Assembly (NCBI RefSeq): GCF_029478095.1
Contig: NZ_JAKOAV010000012.1
Span: 29,381 to 93,380 of the forward strand
Direction of reading: 5' to 3'
Origin: Pelotomaculum isophthalicicum JI
GTDB taxonomy: Bacteria > Bacillota > Desulfotomaculia > Desulfotomaculales > Pelotomaculaceae
DNA length: 64,000 nt
Made by a program: the position numbers and the translations under genes. The notes below the pieces were generated by a model that worked only from the letters and a program-made list of their open reading frames with translations, was not told the origin of the DNA and did no database searches. Each line of letters begins with the position of its first letter. The stretch's first letter is position 1. Positions 33,795 through 42,973 of this stretch are shown here, in pieces.

Positions 33795-35669
33795 ATGGAT
33801 TTGCTCGATCAAATTTTGCCGCTGGTACAAAAGCCTGCCCGCTATACCGGGGGTGAGTGGAACATCGTCCGGAAGGACTGGGACAAGGTTGACATAAAGG
33901 TGGCTTTCGCTTTTCCCGACGTTTATGAAGTAGGCATGTCCCACTTGGGCTTGCAGATTCTTTACCATATCGTCAACAGCCGGACTGACGCCCTGATGGA
34001 AAGAGTATTCGCGCCGTGGCTTGACATGGAAGAAAAAATGAGGGAGCACAACCTGCCCCTTTTCACCCTGGAATCTTTCCGGCCGGTCCGTGATTTCGAC
34101 GTGGTTGCCTTTACCCTGCAATATGAAATGTGTTATTCCAATGTCTTGAACATGCTCGATTTGGCCGGTATTCCCATAAAATCCAACCTGCGCGGTGAAG
34201 AACACCCGCTGGTTATTGCCGGCGGCCCTTGTGCTTTTAACCCTGAGCCGCTGGCTGATTTTATCGATCTGTTCGTTATTGGTGAAGGTGAAGAAGCGAT
34301 TGGAGACTTTTTAGACTTTCTCCGTAATGCGAAGAACCGGAACCTCGCCAAAAAAGACTTATTAAGAGAGGCCGCGCGGGTGCCTGGAGTTTACGTGCCT
34401 TCGTTATACCGGGTTGAGTACCGGGAAGACGGTGAGATTAGCAAAGTGGAACCGGTGCTGAAAGGAGTGCCGGAAATTGTCAAAAAGCGGGTTGTACGGG
34501 ATATGGACAAGGTATCTTTTCCAACCCGGCCGGTGGTGCCTTCCACTGAAATAGTGCATGACCGGATTATGATTGAAGTGTTGCGAGGCTGTGCCAGGGG
34601 ATGCCGTTTCTGCCAGGCCGGCATGATTTACCGGCCGGTGCGGGAGAAAAAGCCGGCTACGGTGTTGCGGCAGGCTGCCGGACTGGTCCGGCAAACCGGT
34701 TATGACGAGATTTCTCTGACATCCCTCAGCACCAGCGATTATACCCCGGTGCGTAGCGTGATTAACGCGCTCATTAAAGAGCATGCCGGCTGTGGCGTAA
34801 GCATTTCCCTCCCCTCGCTCAGGGTTGATAATTTTTCCATGGAACTGGCGAAAGAGGTCCAGAAAGTGCGGCGGTCCAGTATCACTTTGGCGCCGGAAGC
34901 CGGCACCCAGCGCTTGCGCGATGTGATTAACAAAGGGGTTACTGAAGAAGATCTGATGTCAGCCACTGAAGTGGCCTTCCGGGAAGGCTGGCAGGCAGTC
35001 AAGCTCTATTTTATGATTGGCCTGCCCACGGAAACGAACGAGGACCTGGACGGGATCATTCACCTGGCCCGGGAGGCGCTGGCCCGGGGCAGAAAAGCCG
35101 GCGCGCGCCGCGGCCGGTTACGGGTGACTGTAAGCGTTTCCTCCTTTGTGCCCAAGCCTCACACTCCCTTTCAGTGGGAGCCGCAGGCATCAATGGCAGT
35201 CCTTAAAGAAAGACAAGCTTACCTGGCCGCCGGACTGCGCGAGCGGGGATTGGTTTTCAACTATCACGACACTGCCGTAAGCTTTATGGAGGCGGTATTC
35301 GCCAGGGGTGACCGGCGGCTGGGCGCGGTGTTGGAAAATGCTTTCCAGCTAGGCTGTAAATTTGACGGCTGGTCGGAAAATTTTCATTATGAACGGTGGC
35401 TGGAGGCCTTCCGGCAGGCGGGACTTGAACCCGGCTGGTACGCTTACCGGCGGTATGACTATGATAGTTTACTGCCCTGGGACCACATCGGGACCGGTTT
35501 GTCAAAGCAATACCTGATACGCGAGCATCAGCGGGCTATGGCCGGTAAAACCACGGAAGACTGCCGGACAGGCGCTTGTACCGGCTGTGGTTTATGCTCC
35601 GGTCTGGAGGTCGAACCGGTTTACGCGGGGGGTGAGCGTGACGTCCAGTTACCGGATGCAATACAGTAA
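33795..35669 (+). CDS. Radical SAM protein, TIGR03960-type (B12-binding-like N-terminus)
   Basis: 624 residues. The 4Fe-4S motif is C266-x3-C270-x2-C273 (CARGCRFCQAG), preceded by a roughly 200-residue domain with VAFAFPDVYEVGMSHLGLQILY and GGPCAFNPEPLADFIDLFVIGEGE, typical of cobalamin-binding-like radical SAM proteins. A cysteine cluster CRTGACTGCGLC near the C-terminus may hold a further metal site. Substrate unknown. ATG 33795 lies after a poor GGGGGAT site. The following DUF2344 gene overlaps it by about 30 bases, and the two occur together in many Firmicutes next to rng. Confidence 0.92.
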   Translation: MDLLDQILPLVQKPARYTGGEWNIVRKDWDKVDIKVAFAFPDVYEVGMSHLGLQILYHIVNSRTDALMERVFAPWLDMEEKMREHNLPLFTLESFRPVRDFDVVAFTLQYEMCYSNVLNMLDLAGIPIKSNLRGEEHPLVIAGGPCAFNPEPLADFIDLFVIGEGEEAIGDFLDFLRNAKNRNLAKKDLLREAARVPGVYVPSLYRVEYREDGEISKVEPVLKGVPEIVKKRVVRDMDKVSFPTRPVVPSTEIVHDRIMIEVLRGCARGCRFCQAGMIYRPVREKKPATVLRQAAGLVRQTGYDEISLTSLSTSDYTPVRSVINALIKEHAGCGVSISLPSLRVDNFSMELAKEVQKVRRSSITLAPEAGTQRLRDVINKGVTEEDLMSATEVAFREGWQAVKLYFMIGLPTETNEDLDGIIHLAREALARGRKAGARRGRLRVTVSVSSFVPKPHTPFQWEPQASMAVLKERQAYLAAGLRERGLVFNYHDTAVSFMEAVFARGDRRLGAVLENAFQLGCKFDGWSENFHYERWLEAFRQAGLEPGWYAYRRYDYDSLLPWDHIGTGLSKQYLIREHQRAMAGKTTEDCRTGACTGCGLCSGLEVEPVYAGGERDVQLPDAIQ

Positions 35670-36330
35670 GAAAGGGCCGGCCAGGTATATTTCCCATCTT
35701 GATTTACTGCGGTCCTTTGAGCGGGCCGGCCGGCGGGCCGGGCTGCCGCTGTCTTTTACTCAGGGTTTTAATCCTCACCCGAAAATTTCCTTTGCCGCTC
35801 CACTGGGGGTTGGAACGGCTGGTGAGGCGGAATACGCGGACATCGAGCTAAACGCTGACTTACCGGCGGCTGAAGTGTTCCGGGCGCTTTCCGGTGTTTT
35901 GCCGGAAGGACTGCGGCTGATTGAAATCCGTTCAATTCCGGAACAGTCGCCCTCCTTAATGGCGGCTGTTGACTGCGCTACCTACCGGGCTGTGGCAAAA
36001 CTTGACCGGCCTTTAGACCGTAAGGAGCTGGACAGCGCCATTTCTTCTTTCATGGCCCGGCCGGAGATATGGGTGGAGCCAAAGCTTAAAGCAAAAGAGA
36101 ACAAAAAACGGAATATCCGCCCGGGGATTTTTGCGCTGTCAGCCGAGTCTGAAAATGATATAATAATATTGGAAGCGGAATTGAAAACTGGAAGTAACGG
36201 AAATGTCCGGTTCGAGCAAGTGCTGGAAGCCTTAGTGGAAACAGGAGGCTTGCCTTTGAAAAGTGGATTCGTGTTGAGCAGGACAGGTGTATTCACAAAA
36301 AACGGGCAAGAGAAAAAAACATTATGGTAA
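35638..36330 (+). CDS. DUF2344 (TIGR03936) protein, partner of the radical SAM gene
   Basis: About 230 residues beginning MTSSYRMQYSKKGPARYISHLDLLRSFERA. The start GTG 35638 is chosen because the GCGGGGGG just upstream fits it and the conserved QYSKKGPARYISHLDL is near the N-terminus in homologues; the frame is open to 35587. QGFNPHPKISFA and GEAEYADIEL are family marks. In other genomes this domain can be fused to the radical SAM protein, so the two probably act together. Function is not established. Confidence 0.9.
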   Translation: MTSSYRMQYSKKGPARYISHLDLLRSFERAGRRAGLPLSFTQGFNPHPKISFAAPLGVGTAGEAEYADIELNADLPAAEVFRALSGVLPEGLRLIEIRSIPEQSPSLMAAVDCATYRAVAKLDRPLDRKELDSAISSFMARPEIWVEPKLKAKENKKRNIRPGIFALSAESENDIIILEAELKTGSNGNVRFEQVLEALVETGGLPLKSGFVLSRTGVFTKNGQEKKTLW

Positions 36331-36374
36331 TAATATAAATAAGTTAATGGTGTAAATAAAGCGAGGATAAGTTT

Positions 36375-38066
36375 ATGTTCAAGGAAATTATTGTTAACGT
36401 TGGTGAAGAAGAAAACAGGGTAGCTGTTTTAGAAGACAAAGTACCCGTGGAATTATATATTGAGCGGTCGGTCAACCAGCGCCTTGTAGGTAATATTTTC
36501 AAGGGGCGGGTGGAAAACGTGCTGCCCGGGATGCAGGCGGCCTTTGTAAATATCGGCCTGGAGAAGAACGCTTTTTTATATATTGAAGACGCGCTGCCGG
36601 CCAGGTCCGCGGAAGGATCCGGCCAAGCGGGTTCAGCTTTGGGATTGAATATTTGCGACATATTAAAACAAGGCCAGGAAATGGTCGTTCAGATTGTTAA
36701 GGAGCCGATTGGCACCAAGGGGCCGCGGGTTACCACACACATTACCTTGCCCGGCCGTTTTCTGGTATTGATGCCTACTGTAGATTACATAGGCATCTCC
36801 CGCCGGATTGATTCGGAAAAAGAAAGGGAGCGTTTAAAAGATCTAGCCTCGCGGGTTAAACCGGCGGGAATGGGTGTGATTGTCCGGACGGTGGCGGAGG
36901 GAGTGGAGGAAGAAGAATTTCGCCAGGATATCAATTTATTGACAAAATTATGGCGGAAGATTCTCAGCAGAGCGGCCCACGGGCCGGTGCCCAATCTGGT
37001 GCACCGTGATCTGGTGCTGGTCCAGCGTATATTAAGAGATGTTTTTACAGAGGATGTCGACCGTCTGACTCTGGATTCCCGTTATGAGTATGAAAAAGTT
37101 CTCGACCTGCTGGACATTACCGGACCGCACTTAAAAATGAAAGTTTTCCTGGAAGAGCGGGAAAATATATTTACTGAGTATGGAATTGAACAGGAGATTG
37201 AGAAAGCGCTCAAGCGAAAAGTTTGGTTGAAATGCGGCGGCTACCTGGTCATCGACCAGGCTGAGGCGTTGACCGCCGTGGATGTGAACACCGGCAAGTA
37301 TGTGGGCACCACCAACCTGGAAGACACCGTGCTCAAGACCAACCTCGAAGCAGCCAAGGAAATCGCCAGACAGCTTCGCTTGCGAAACATCGGCGGTATA
37401 ATAATTGTTGATTTCATTGACATGACGAAGGAAGAGCACCGTCAAGAAGTGCTGCGCGTGCTGGAGGAAGAAATAAAAAAAGACAAGACCAAAACAAATA
37501 TTCTAGGGATTACCCAGCTTGGCCTGGTCGAAATGACCCGTAAAAAAGTACGCCCCAGCCTGTCGGAAGTGCTGCAGAAGCCCTGCCCGTATTGTGACGG
37601 CAGAGGGAAGGTGTTGTCAGAGGAAACCCTGGGTATTAACTTTAAAAGCCAGATTTATCATATAGCCCGTCAAACTTCGGCGGACACCATCCTGGTGGAA
37701 GCGAACCCGCTAGTCGCGGCAAGATTGATTGGCAGCGGGGGAGTCAGTCTGAGAGACTTGGAAGGCAAGACAAACAAAAGTCTATACATCCGCGGTTCGG
37801 CCATGCATCATATCGAATCGGTCACAATTAAGCCAATCCATGACAACGATGATATTCAGGAACATACTCTGCCGGTTAAAACGGGAGAGGTTCTGGAAGT
37901 CAAGGTAGAAGAGCCTCACGTTTCCAATTTGAATGACGGCATTGCCCGTGTTAACGGATTCATTCTTAATATTGAGGGAGCCGGGGTGATGGTAGGCGAA
38001 ACCATTCCAGTGGAAGTGGGCAAGGTTTTCCGTACTTACGCCAAGGCCCGCCCGGTCAGAATATGA
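36375..38066 (+). CDS. rng: Ribonuclease G (Rne/Rng family)
   Basis: Endoribonuclease of 563 residues for rRNA and mRNA processing. The N-terminal S1 domain (GNIFKGRVENVLPGMQAAFVNIG) covers about 35-120. Catalytic aspartates are in ALTAVDVNTGKY and IIIVDFIDM. The zinc-link motif CPYCDGRGKV is near residue 404. The C-terminal part is longer than in E. coli RNase G but lacks the RNase E scaffold. ATG 36375. It precedes the rplU-rpmA region, as in many Firmicutes. Confidence 0.95.
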   Translation: MFKEIIVNVGEEENRVAVLEDKVPVELYIERSVNQRLVGNIFKGRVENVLPGMQAAFVNIGLEKNAFLYIEDALPARSAEGSGQAGSALGLNICDILKQGQEMVVQIVKEPIGTKGPRVTTHITLPGRFLVLMPTVDYIGISRRIDSEKERERLKDLASRVKPAGMGVIVRTVAEGVEEEEFRQDINLLTKLWRKILSRAAHGPVPNLVHRDLVLVQRILRDVFTEDVDRLTLDSRYEYEKVLDLLDITGPHLKMKVFLEERENIFTEYGIEQEIEKALKRKVWLKCGGYLVIDQAEALTAVDVNTGKYVGTTNLEDTVLKTNLEAAKEIARQLRLRNIGGIIIVDFIDMTKEEHRQEVLRVLEEEIKKDKTKTNILGITQLGLVEMTRKKVRPSLSEVLQKPCPYCDGRGKVLSEETLGINFKSQIYHIARQTSADTILVEANPLVAARLIGSGGVSLRDLEGKTNKSLYIRGSAMHHIESVTIKPIHDNDDIQEHTLPVKTGEVLEVKVEEPHVSNLNDGIARVNGFILNIEGAGVMVGETIPVEVGKVFRTYAKARPVRI

Positions 38067-38118
38067 CAGACCCAAGAGAGTGGTTATAAAAGTAATTGGT
38101 GAATAAAGCGCGGTGGCC

Positions 38119-38146
38119 TTGACAAATTTGTTTGATATGTTAAAAT
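38119..38146 (+). promoter_or_regulatory. Sigma-A promoter of the rplU operon
   Basis: TTGACA (38119-38124), 16 bases, TAAAAT (38141-38146). It opens the transcript that begins with the L21 leader. Confidence 0.75.
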
Positions 38147-38149
38147 CTT

Positions 38150-38262
38150 ATGTCGTAGGTGTTTTTACCTGCGCCAATACCGCTCGGAACAGGTTGTGTT
38201 TGGATGAGAACGGAGGCACTCTCCTACCTGGTTCCGGCGAGTCCTGACATTACAGGGGTGAA
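38150..38262 (+). ncRNA. Ribosomal protein L21 leader
   Basis: The leader starts with AGGTGTTTTTACCT, then has a long arm GGAAC-AGGT pairing with ACCT-G-GTTCC across a GAGAACGGAGGCACTCTCC region. Position (between promoter and rplU) and the GTAGGTGTTTTTACCT opening match the L21 leader of low-GC Gram-positives. This element is thought to mediate autoregulation by L21. Boundaries are approximate. Confidence 0.75.
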
Positions 38263-38267
38263 TAGTA

Positions 38268-38579
38268 TTGTACGCAATTATTGAAACAGGCGGCAAACAG
38301 TACCGCGTTCAAGAGGGCGATACTCTCTATGTTGAGAAGTTGCCCGCCGTTGCCGGTGAAACGGTGGAAATCGACAAAGTATTAGCAGTGATTAAGGACG
38401 ACGAATTAGTAGTAGGCGCACCGTTTGTGCAGAATGCCAAGGTGCTTTTTAAGGTAGTCAGGCACGGCAGGGGAAAGAAAATAATCGTTTTTAAGTACAA
38501 GGCTAAGAAAAATTACCGCCGCAAGCAAGGTCACAGGCAAGCGTTTACTCAAGTTACCGTGGAAAAAATTGAGGCCTAA
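38268..38579 (+). CDS. rplU: 50S ribosomal protein L21
   Basis: 103 residues beginning [18 protein letters not shown] and ending with the conserved [17 protein letters not shown]. It binds 23S rRNA. Start TTG 38268 is placed by the conserved N-terminus and the CAGGGGTG site. rpmA follows after 62 bases with no gene for the cysteine protease Prp (YsxB) between them. Confidence 0.98.
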   Translation: MYAIIETGGKQYRVQEGDTLYVEKLPAVAGETVEIDKVLAVIKDDELVVGAPFVQNAKVLFKVVRHGRGKKIIVFKYKAKKNYRRKQGHRQAFTQVTVEKIEA

Positions 38580-38641
38580 TTGTTTAACTTACAATTGATT
38601 ACATGAACCTGATCGGAAATTTGATACTGGAGGTGATTGTT

Positions 38642-38911
38642 TTGGCGCACAAGAAAGGTGTAGGCAGTTCACGCAACGGCCGCGACTCCCAGCCCAAAAT
38701 GCTTGGTGTAAAGAGGGCTGACGGCCAGTTCGTTTTAGCCGGAAATATTCTGGTCCGCCAGCGCGGCACCAAGATTCACCCGGGTCGCAATGTCGGCAAG
38801 GGTGCGGACGATACCCTTTTCGCTACGGTTGACGGTACAGTCAGTTTTGAGCGGAAGGGCAGGGACAAAAAGATTGTTAGTGTGAACCCGCCAGAAGCAG
38901 TAGTTGTATAG
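38642..38911 (+). CDS. rpmA: 50S ribosomal protein L27
   Basis: 89 residues beginning [19 protein letters not shown] 38642 with GGAGGTG upstream is chosen; the frame is open to 38603, but the extra residues do not match the cleaved N-terminal extension of many Firmicute L27 proteins. The absence of that extension agrees with the absence of the Prp protease gene. L27 contacts the peptidyl-transferase centre. Confidence 0.97.
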   Translation: MAHKKGVGSSRNGRDSQPKMLGVKRADGQFVLAGNILVRQRGTKIHPGRNVGKGADDTLFATVDGTVSFERKGRDKKIVSVNPPEAVVV

Positions 38912-38918
38912 GGAATTT

Positions 38919-38942
38919 AAGCGGTCCCGGAGGGGACCGCTT
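38919..38942 (+). terminator. Hairpin after rpmA, probable terminator
   Basis: Perfect ten-pair stem AAGCGGTCCC/GGGACCGCTT with a four-base loop. Only TTATTAATTG follows, so termination may be partial and the next gene could be read through. Confidence 0.65.
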
Positions 38943-39002
38943 ATTAATTGTATGAAATTGTTCTTTTCACGGGCTGCAGCAAATACAGAAAGGGGTATAT
39001 GC

Positions 39003-39578
39003 TTGAATATATTAAACTATTTAGAAATTATTCAGGTGCAAAGACATGATTTCTTAAATCACCTGCAAGTTATTTCCGGTTTGCTGCAGTTAAATAAAGT
39101 TGAGCGAGTGCGGGAGTATATAAATCAAGTAGGTTTGGAAATAGCCCATGCAAGTAAAACAAGCAGGGTTAAAATTCCGGAGGTCTCTTTAGCGTTACTT
39201 TACTGCCTGAATGAAGCGGCGAAGTATCAAGTGGAAGTCGAGTTAACTGTCAATTCGGATTTTTCCGCTTGTGGGGCGCCTGGTTCTGTGATCGGGCAAG
39301 CTATTGAGCAGTTAGTGGATTGCGCGCTTGATACAATTTTTTCACCGGAAGTTGCAAGGAGACGTCTTGAGATCGTTTTTAATGAAACCGATAAGAAGTA
39401 TAACTGCCGGTTGCTTTTTCCTGAGCCTGTCCAGTCTGATTTGCGCCGGTTTGAGAACAGACTGGCAAGTGTTGGAGAACTCGTGAGCCCGCATGGTGGC
39501 CGTGTAAATATGGCGATTGCCAATAGTGGCATAGAGATTTTTTTAATTTTCCCACGTAAAGATGTAAAAGCTGGTTAA
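39003..39578 (+). CDS. Spo0B-like histidine phosphotransferase / sensor-kinase fragment
   Basis: 191 residues from TTG 39003, preceded by AAAGGGG; a longer open frame from 38904 crosses the rpmA terminator and is unlikely. The helical hairpin RHDFLNHLQVISGLLQL carries the phosphorylatable His15 of the Spo0B (SPOB_a) family. The C-terminal part resembles a degenerate HATPase fold without clear ATP-binding boxes. In Bacillus, spo0B lies next to obg, exactly as here, and relays phosphate from Spo0F to Spo0A. A direct phosphorelay role is inferred. Confidence 0.8.
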   Translation: MNILNYLEIIQVQRHDFLNHLQVISGLLQLNKVERVREYINQVGLEIAHASKTSRVKIPEVSLALLYCLNEAAKYQVEVELTVNSDFSACGAPGSVIGQAIEQLVDCALDTIFSPEVARRRLEIVFNETDKKYNCRLLFPEPVQSDLRRFENRLASVGELVSPHGGRVNMAIANSGIEIFLIFPRKDVKAG

Positions 39579-39601
39579 ACTACTTTTAAGGTGAATCTGG
39601 C

Positions 39602-40870
39602 ATGTTTTACGATAAAGCAAAAATTTTTGTCAAAGGCGGCGACGGCGGAAATGGCTGTGTCGCCATGCGCAGGGAAAAATACGTTCCGGAGGGTGGCCCC
39701 TGGGGCGGTGACGGCGGACGGGGCGGAGATGTTGTCTTACGCGCCGACGAGGGGCTGCGTACACTGGTTGACTTTCGTTACAAACGACATTACAAGTCTG
39801 AGCGCGGCCGTCACGGTGAAGGCAAAAACAGGCACGGCGGATCAGGTGATGACTTGATTATCCGGGTGCCGGTGGGAACAGTAATAAGGGACGCGGAAAC
39901 CGGTGAGTTCATTGCCGATTTGACTGAAAACGGCCAGGAGGTAGTGGCGGCCCGGGGCGGGCGGGGCGGCAGGGGAAACGTACATTTTGCCAACCCACAT
40001 AATAAAGCGCCAAAAATGGCTGAAAAAGGTGAACCCGGTGAAGAGCGCTGGCTCGACCTGGAACTAAAACTGCTCGCTGACGTCGGGTTGGTGGGTTTTC
40101 CCAACGCGGGCAAGTCAACTATAATATCCCGGGTGTCTGCGGCCAAACCTAAGATCGCCGACTATCCGTTTACAACAATAACACCGAATCTTGGCGTAGT
40201 GCGCCTGGAAGACGGGCGCAGCTTCGTTGTTGCCGACATACCGGGTTTAATTGAAGGCGCTCACTGTGGTACCGGTCTGGGGCATGAATTCTTGCGGCAT
40301 GTGGAACGCACCCGCCTGTTGGTGCATGTCCTCGATGTGGCGGGTGGCGATGGCCGCGACCCGGTGGACGACCTGCGGGTGACCAACCGGGAACTGTCTT
40401 TGTACAATCCCGCTATCGGTGAAAAACCACAAGTTATCGCCGCAAATAAGATGGATTTAGATGGTGCCCCGGAAAATCTCTCCAGAGTTAAAGATATTTA
40501 CGGCGACCAGTATGATATATTTCCAATCTCAGCTGTTACCGGGAGCGGGCTTGACGCGCTAATTTACAGAGTGGCTGATCTATTGGAGGAACTACCCCTG
40601 GAACCACCGCCTGTCGTTGAACCGCTCTATAATGTCACGCACGTTGCGCAGCCGCGATTTACAATCGACCGTGAGGATAATTGTTTCATTGTGGGAGGTA
40701 GAGAGGTCCAGCGTCATGTTGCCATGACCGATTTGAACAACGAGGAGTCGGTTGAGCGTTTGCAACGGATAATGCAGCGCATGGGTATAGACCACGCTCT
40801 CAAGAACGCGGGAGCAAAAGAAGGAGATACAATTAAAATCGGCGGGTTTGAATTCGAATATGTGGATTAA
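39602..40870 (+). CDS. obgE: GTPase Obg
   Basis: 422 residues: glycine-rich Obg fold (1-158), G domain with GFPNAGKST (about 166-174), DIPGLIEGA and NKMD, and a C-terminal OCT domain (from about 345). It acts in 50S assembly and stress or sporulation control. ATG 39602 has only a weak AAGGTGAA site. The switch-II stretch reads EGAHCGTGLG, where relatives mostly have EGAHEGAGLG. It follows the Spo0B-like gene by 23 bases. Confidence 0.97.
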   Translation: MFYDKAKIFVKGGDGGNGCVAMRREKYVPEGGPWGGDGGRGGDVVLRADEGLRTLVDFRYKRHYKSERGRHGEGKNRHGGSGDDLIIRVPVGTVIRDAETGEFIADLTENGQEVVAARGGRGGRGNVHFANPHNKAPKMAEKGEPGEERWLDLELKLLADVGLVGFPNAGKSTIISRVSAAKPKIADYPFTTITPNLGVVRLEDGRSFVVADIPGLIEGAHCGTGLGHEFLRHVERTRLLVHVLDVAGGDGRDPVDDLRVTNRELSLYNPAIGEKPQVIAANKMDLDGAPENLSRVKDIYGDQYDIFPISAVTGSGLDALIYRVADLLEELPLEPPPVVEPLYNVTHVAQPRFTIDREDNCFIVGGREVQRHVAMTDLNNEESVERLQRIMQRMGIDHALKNAGAKEGDTIKIGGFEFEYVD

Positions 40871-40875
40871 GGGTA

Positions 40876-41025
40876 AGTAGTCAGTATTCAGTAGTCAGAA
40901 TAAGAGAACCGGCAAAAACATTTGAAGACTTACTGGTATGACAAAAGCTCACGATTAGTAAATTGCGGTAAGTATATTTCCGGGTTTATTGTGAATTCTG
41001 ACTACTGAGTTCTGAATACTGATTC
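40876..41025. repeat. Dispersed palindromic repeat, copy 4
   Basis: Left arm AGTAGTCAGTATTCAGTAGTC and AGAATAAGAGAA, then a divergent loop of about 85 bases, then the right arm GAATTCTGACTACTGAG and TTCTGAATACTGATTC. It lies between obgE and the proB promoter. Confidence 0.85.
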
Positions 41026-41028
41026 GTT

Positions 41029-41058
41029 AAGGCGGACTTTATAGATCCGGCTTTTTTA
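41029..41058 (+). terminator. Intrinsic terminator downstream of obgE and the repeat
   Basis: AAGGCGGA pairs with TCCGGCTT with one mismatch and is followed by TTTTTT. Confidence 0.65.
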
Positions 41059-41060
41059 CT

Positions 41061-41088
41061 TTCACTGGGTAATTGGATATGGTATACT
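41061..41088 (+). promoter_or_regulatory. Candidate proB promoter
   Basis: TTCACT (41061-41066), 16 bases, TATACT (41083-41088), about 45 bases before the proB start. The -35 is weak. Confidence 0.5.
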
Positions 41089-41135
41089 ATCCATGGTTTG
41101 GTCAATAAAAAGAGTCATCCATTATGAGAGGCAAT

Positions 41136-42263
41136 ATGGGAGAACAACAACGTAATTTCCAACTATTTAAACGTTTTGTCGTTAAAGTAGGCACTAGTTC
41201 AGTTAATCACCCCAACGGAAAACCCAACCTTTGTCAGATAGAAGGCCTGGTTCGCCAACTTGCTGACTTGTGTAATCAAGGAAAAGAAGTAATCTTGGTG
41301 ACCTCAGGCGCTATCGGCGCGGGTGTTGGGAGACTGGGCCTGAAAAGTCGCCCAAAGAACATTCCGGAAAAGCAAGCCGCGGCGGCTGTCGGCCAGGGAG
41401 TATTAATGCATATCTATGAGAAGATTTTTGTTGAATACGGTTTGACCGTCGGACAGGTGCTCTTGACGCGGGAGGATTTCTCCGACAGACGGCGGTTTTT
41501 GAATGCTAGAAATGCTTTGCATACATTGCTCCGGTTTGGTGTTATTCCGATAATTAACGAAAATGATACAGTAGCGGTGGATGAGATTAAACTGGGCGAA
41601 AACGACAACCTTTCTGCCTTGGTGGCCGGTCTGGTCGACGCGGAAATGTTATTTTTGCTTTCCGACGTTGACGGGCTTTACACAGCGGATCCCCGCAAGA
41701 ATCCGGATGCCAATTTAATACATGACGTAAAGGAAATAACTACGGAACTGGAAGAATTGGCCGGTGAAGCCGGAAGCATGGGTACCGGCGGAATGACAAC
41801 CAAACTGCAGGCTGCCAGAATAGCCATGCATTCCGGAGTGGTAACAGTGATTGCCAGGTCGGGAAAAAAGGACGTGCTGCGCCGGGTTATCGCTGGTGAG
41901 CTGGAAGGGACCGTCTTCTGGCCATTAGCCAACAAGTTGGAAAACAAAAAAAAGTGGATTGCCTATAGTTCTACCGTTCAAGGAAGAATTTTTGTGGACA
42001 AAGGAGCGGTCCAGGCATTGTCGAAACATGGTAAAAGCCTGCTGCCGTCAGGTGTAACAGGGGTGGAGGGAGTTTTTGAACTGGGCAATACCGTCAGTAT
42101 TGTCAATCCGGATGGGCAGGAAATAGCTAAAGGGTTAACCAACTACTCTTCCGATGAGATCGTAAAAATAAAGGGCGCTCAGACGAGAGATATCACGCGC
42201 ATTCTTGGTCATAAGGACTACGATGAAGTGGTGCACCGTAATAATCTGGTTCTTGATTTGTAA
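41136..42263 (+). CDS. proB: Glutamate 5-kinase
   Basis: 375 residues; the first step of proline synthesis. The amino-acid kinase domain runs from VVKVGTSSV through VTSGAIGAGVGRL, INENDTVAVDEIKLGENDNLSALVA, SDVDGLYTADPRKNP and GTGGMTTKLQAARIA. A C-terminal PUA domain (from about 275) follows. ATG 41136 is preferred over 41124 because GAGAGG lies just before it. proA, the usual neighbour, is not present: nadD begins 84 bases downstream. Confidence 0.96.
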   Translation: MGEQQRNFQLFKRFVVKVGTSSVNHPNGKPNLCQIEGLVRQLADLCNQGKEVILVTSGAIGAGVGRLGLKSRPKNIPEKQAAAAVGQGVLMHIYEKIFVEYGLTVGQVLLTREDFSDRRRFLNARNALHTLLRFGVIPIINENDTVAVDEIKLGENDNLSALVAGLVDAEMLFLLSDVDGLYTADPRKNPDANLIHDVKEITTELEELAGEAGSMGTGGMTTKLQAARIAMHSGVVTVIARSGKKDVLRRVIAGELEGTVFWPLANKLENKKKWIAYSSTVQGRIFVDKGAVQALSKHGKSLLPSGVTGVEGVFELGNTVSIVNPDGQEIAKGLTNYSSDEIVKIKGAQTRDITRILGHKDYDEVVHRNNLVLDL

Positions 42264-42310
42264 AAACAAGACTGAAACCTGTTTTGCTCTATACCTTTAA
42301 TGACTTTTAC

Positions 42311-42339
42311 TTGATTTTTACATAATAAGATTGTAAAAT
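42311..42339 (+). promoter_or_regulatory. Candidate promoter at the start of nadD
   Basis: TTGATT (42311-42316), 17 bases, TAAAAT (42334-42339). The predicted start would fall at or within a few bases of the nadD ATG at 42347. Confidence 0.5.
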
Positions 42340-42346
42340 TTCATTT

Positions 42347-42973
42347 ATGAGCAAGAGTTCCAGCCGAGTGTTCAAGTTGGGAGTAATGGGTGGAACCTTC
42401 GACCCGATTCATAATGGCCATCTGGTTGCTGCGGAAGGTGCGAGAGATGAACTGGCACTGGACAAGGTTGTGTTTGTCCCCGCAGGCAAGCCGCCGCATA
42501 AGCCGGGGCATGATATCGCCGATCCTAGGGATCGTTATATTATGACTGGGCTGGCGATCGCCTCCAATGAATTTTTTGAGGTTTCATCTATTGAAATTGA
42601 GCGTCCCGGGCCTTCTTATACTGTTGATACAATTCAGTCATTAATGGACCGGTACCCTGGGGCAGAGATCTATTTTATAACCGGGGCTGACGCAATATTA
42701 GATATTATTACCTGGAAAAACTTCGAGAAGTTATTGTCGCTGTGCTTTTTTGTCGCAGCATCCAGGCCTGGTTATCCGTTAGACAAGCTTAGGCAAAAAG
42801 TTAGCGCTTTTATTGAGTACCCGGAACGAAAGATCCTAAGTATGGAGATTCCAGCGCTGGCTATATCGTCAACTGATATCAGGCGGCGTGTGCTTGCGGG
42901 TAAGACAATCAAGTACCTGCTGCCGGAGCCTGTGGAAGATTATATTGCCAGACACAAACTATACCGGCGTTGA
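42347..42973 (+). CDS. nadD: Nicotinate-nucleotide adenylyltransferase
   Basis: 208 residues; makes deamido-NAD from nicotinate mononucleotide and ATP. The nucleotidyltransferase motif GGTFDPIHNGH is at about 14-24, KPPHKP follows, and ISSTDIRRR lies near the C-terminus. No Shine-Dalgarno sequence is visible before ATG 42347, and a promoter candidate sits immediately upstream, so a leaderless message is possible. It belongs with rsfS downstream, a common pairing. Confidence 0.95.
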   Translation: MSKSSSRVFKLGVMGGTFDPIHNGHLVAAEGARDELALDKVVFVPAGKPPHKPGHDIADPRDRYIMTGLAIASNEFFEVSSIEIERPGPSYTVDTIQSLMDRYPGAEIYFITGADAILDIITWKNFEKLLSLCFFVAASRPGYPLDKLRQKVSAFIEYPERKILSMEIPALAISSTDIRRRVLAGKTIKYLLPEPVEDYIARHKLYRR

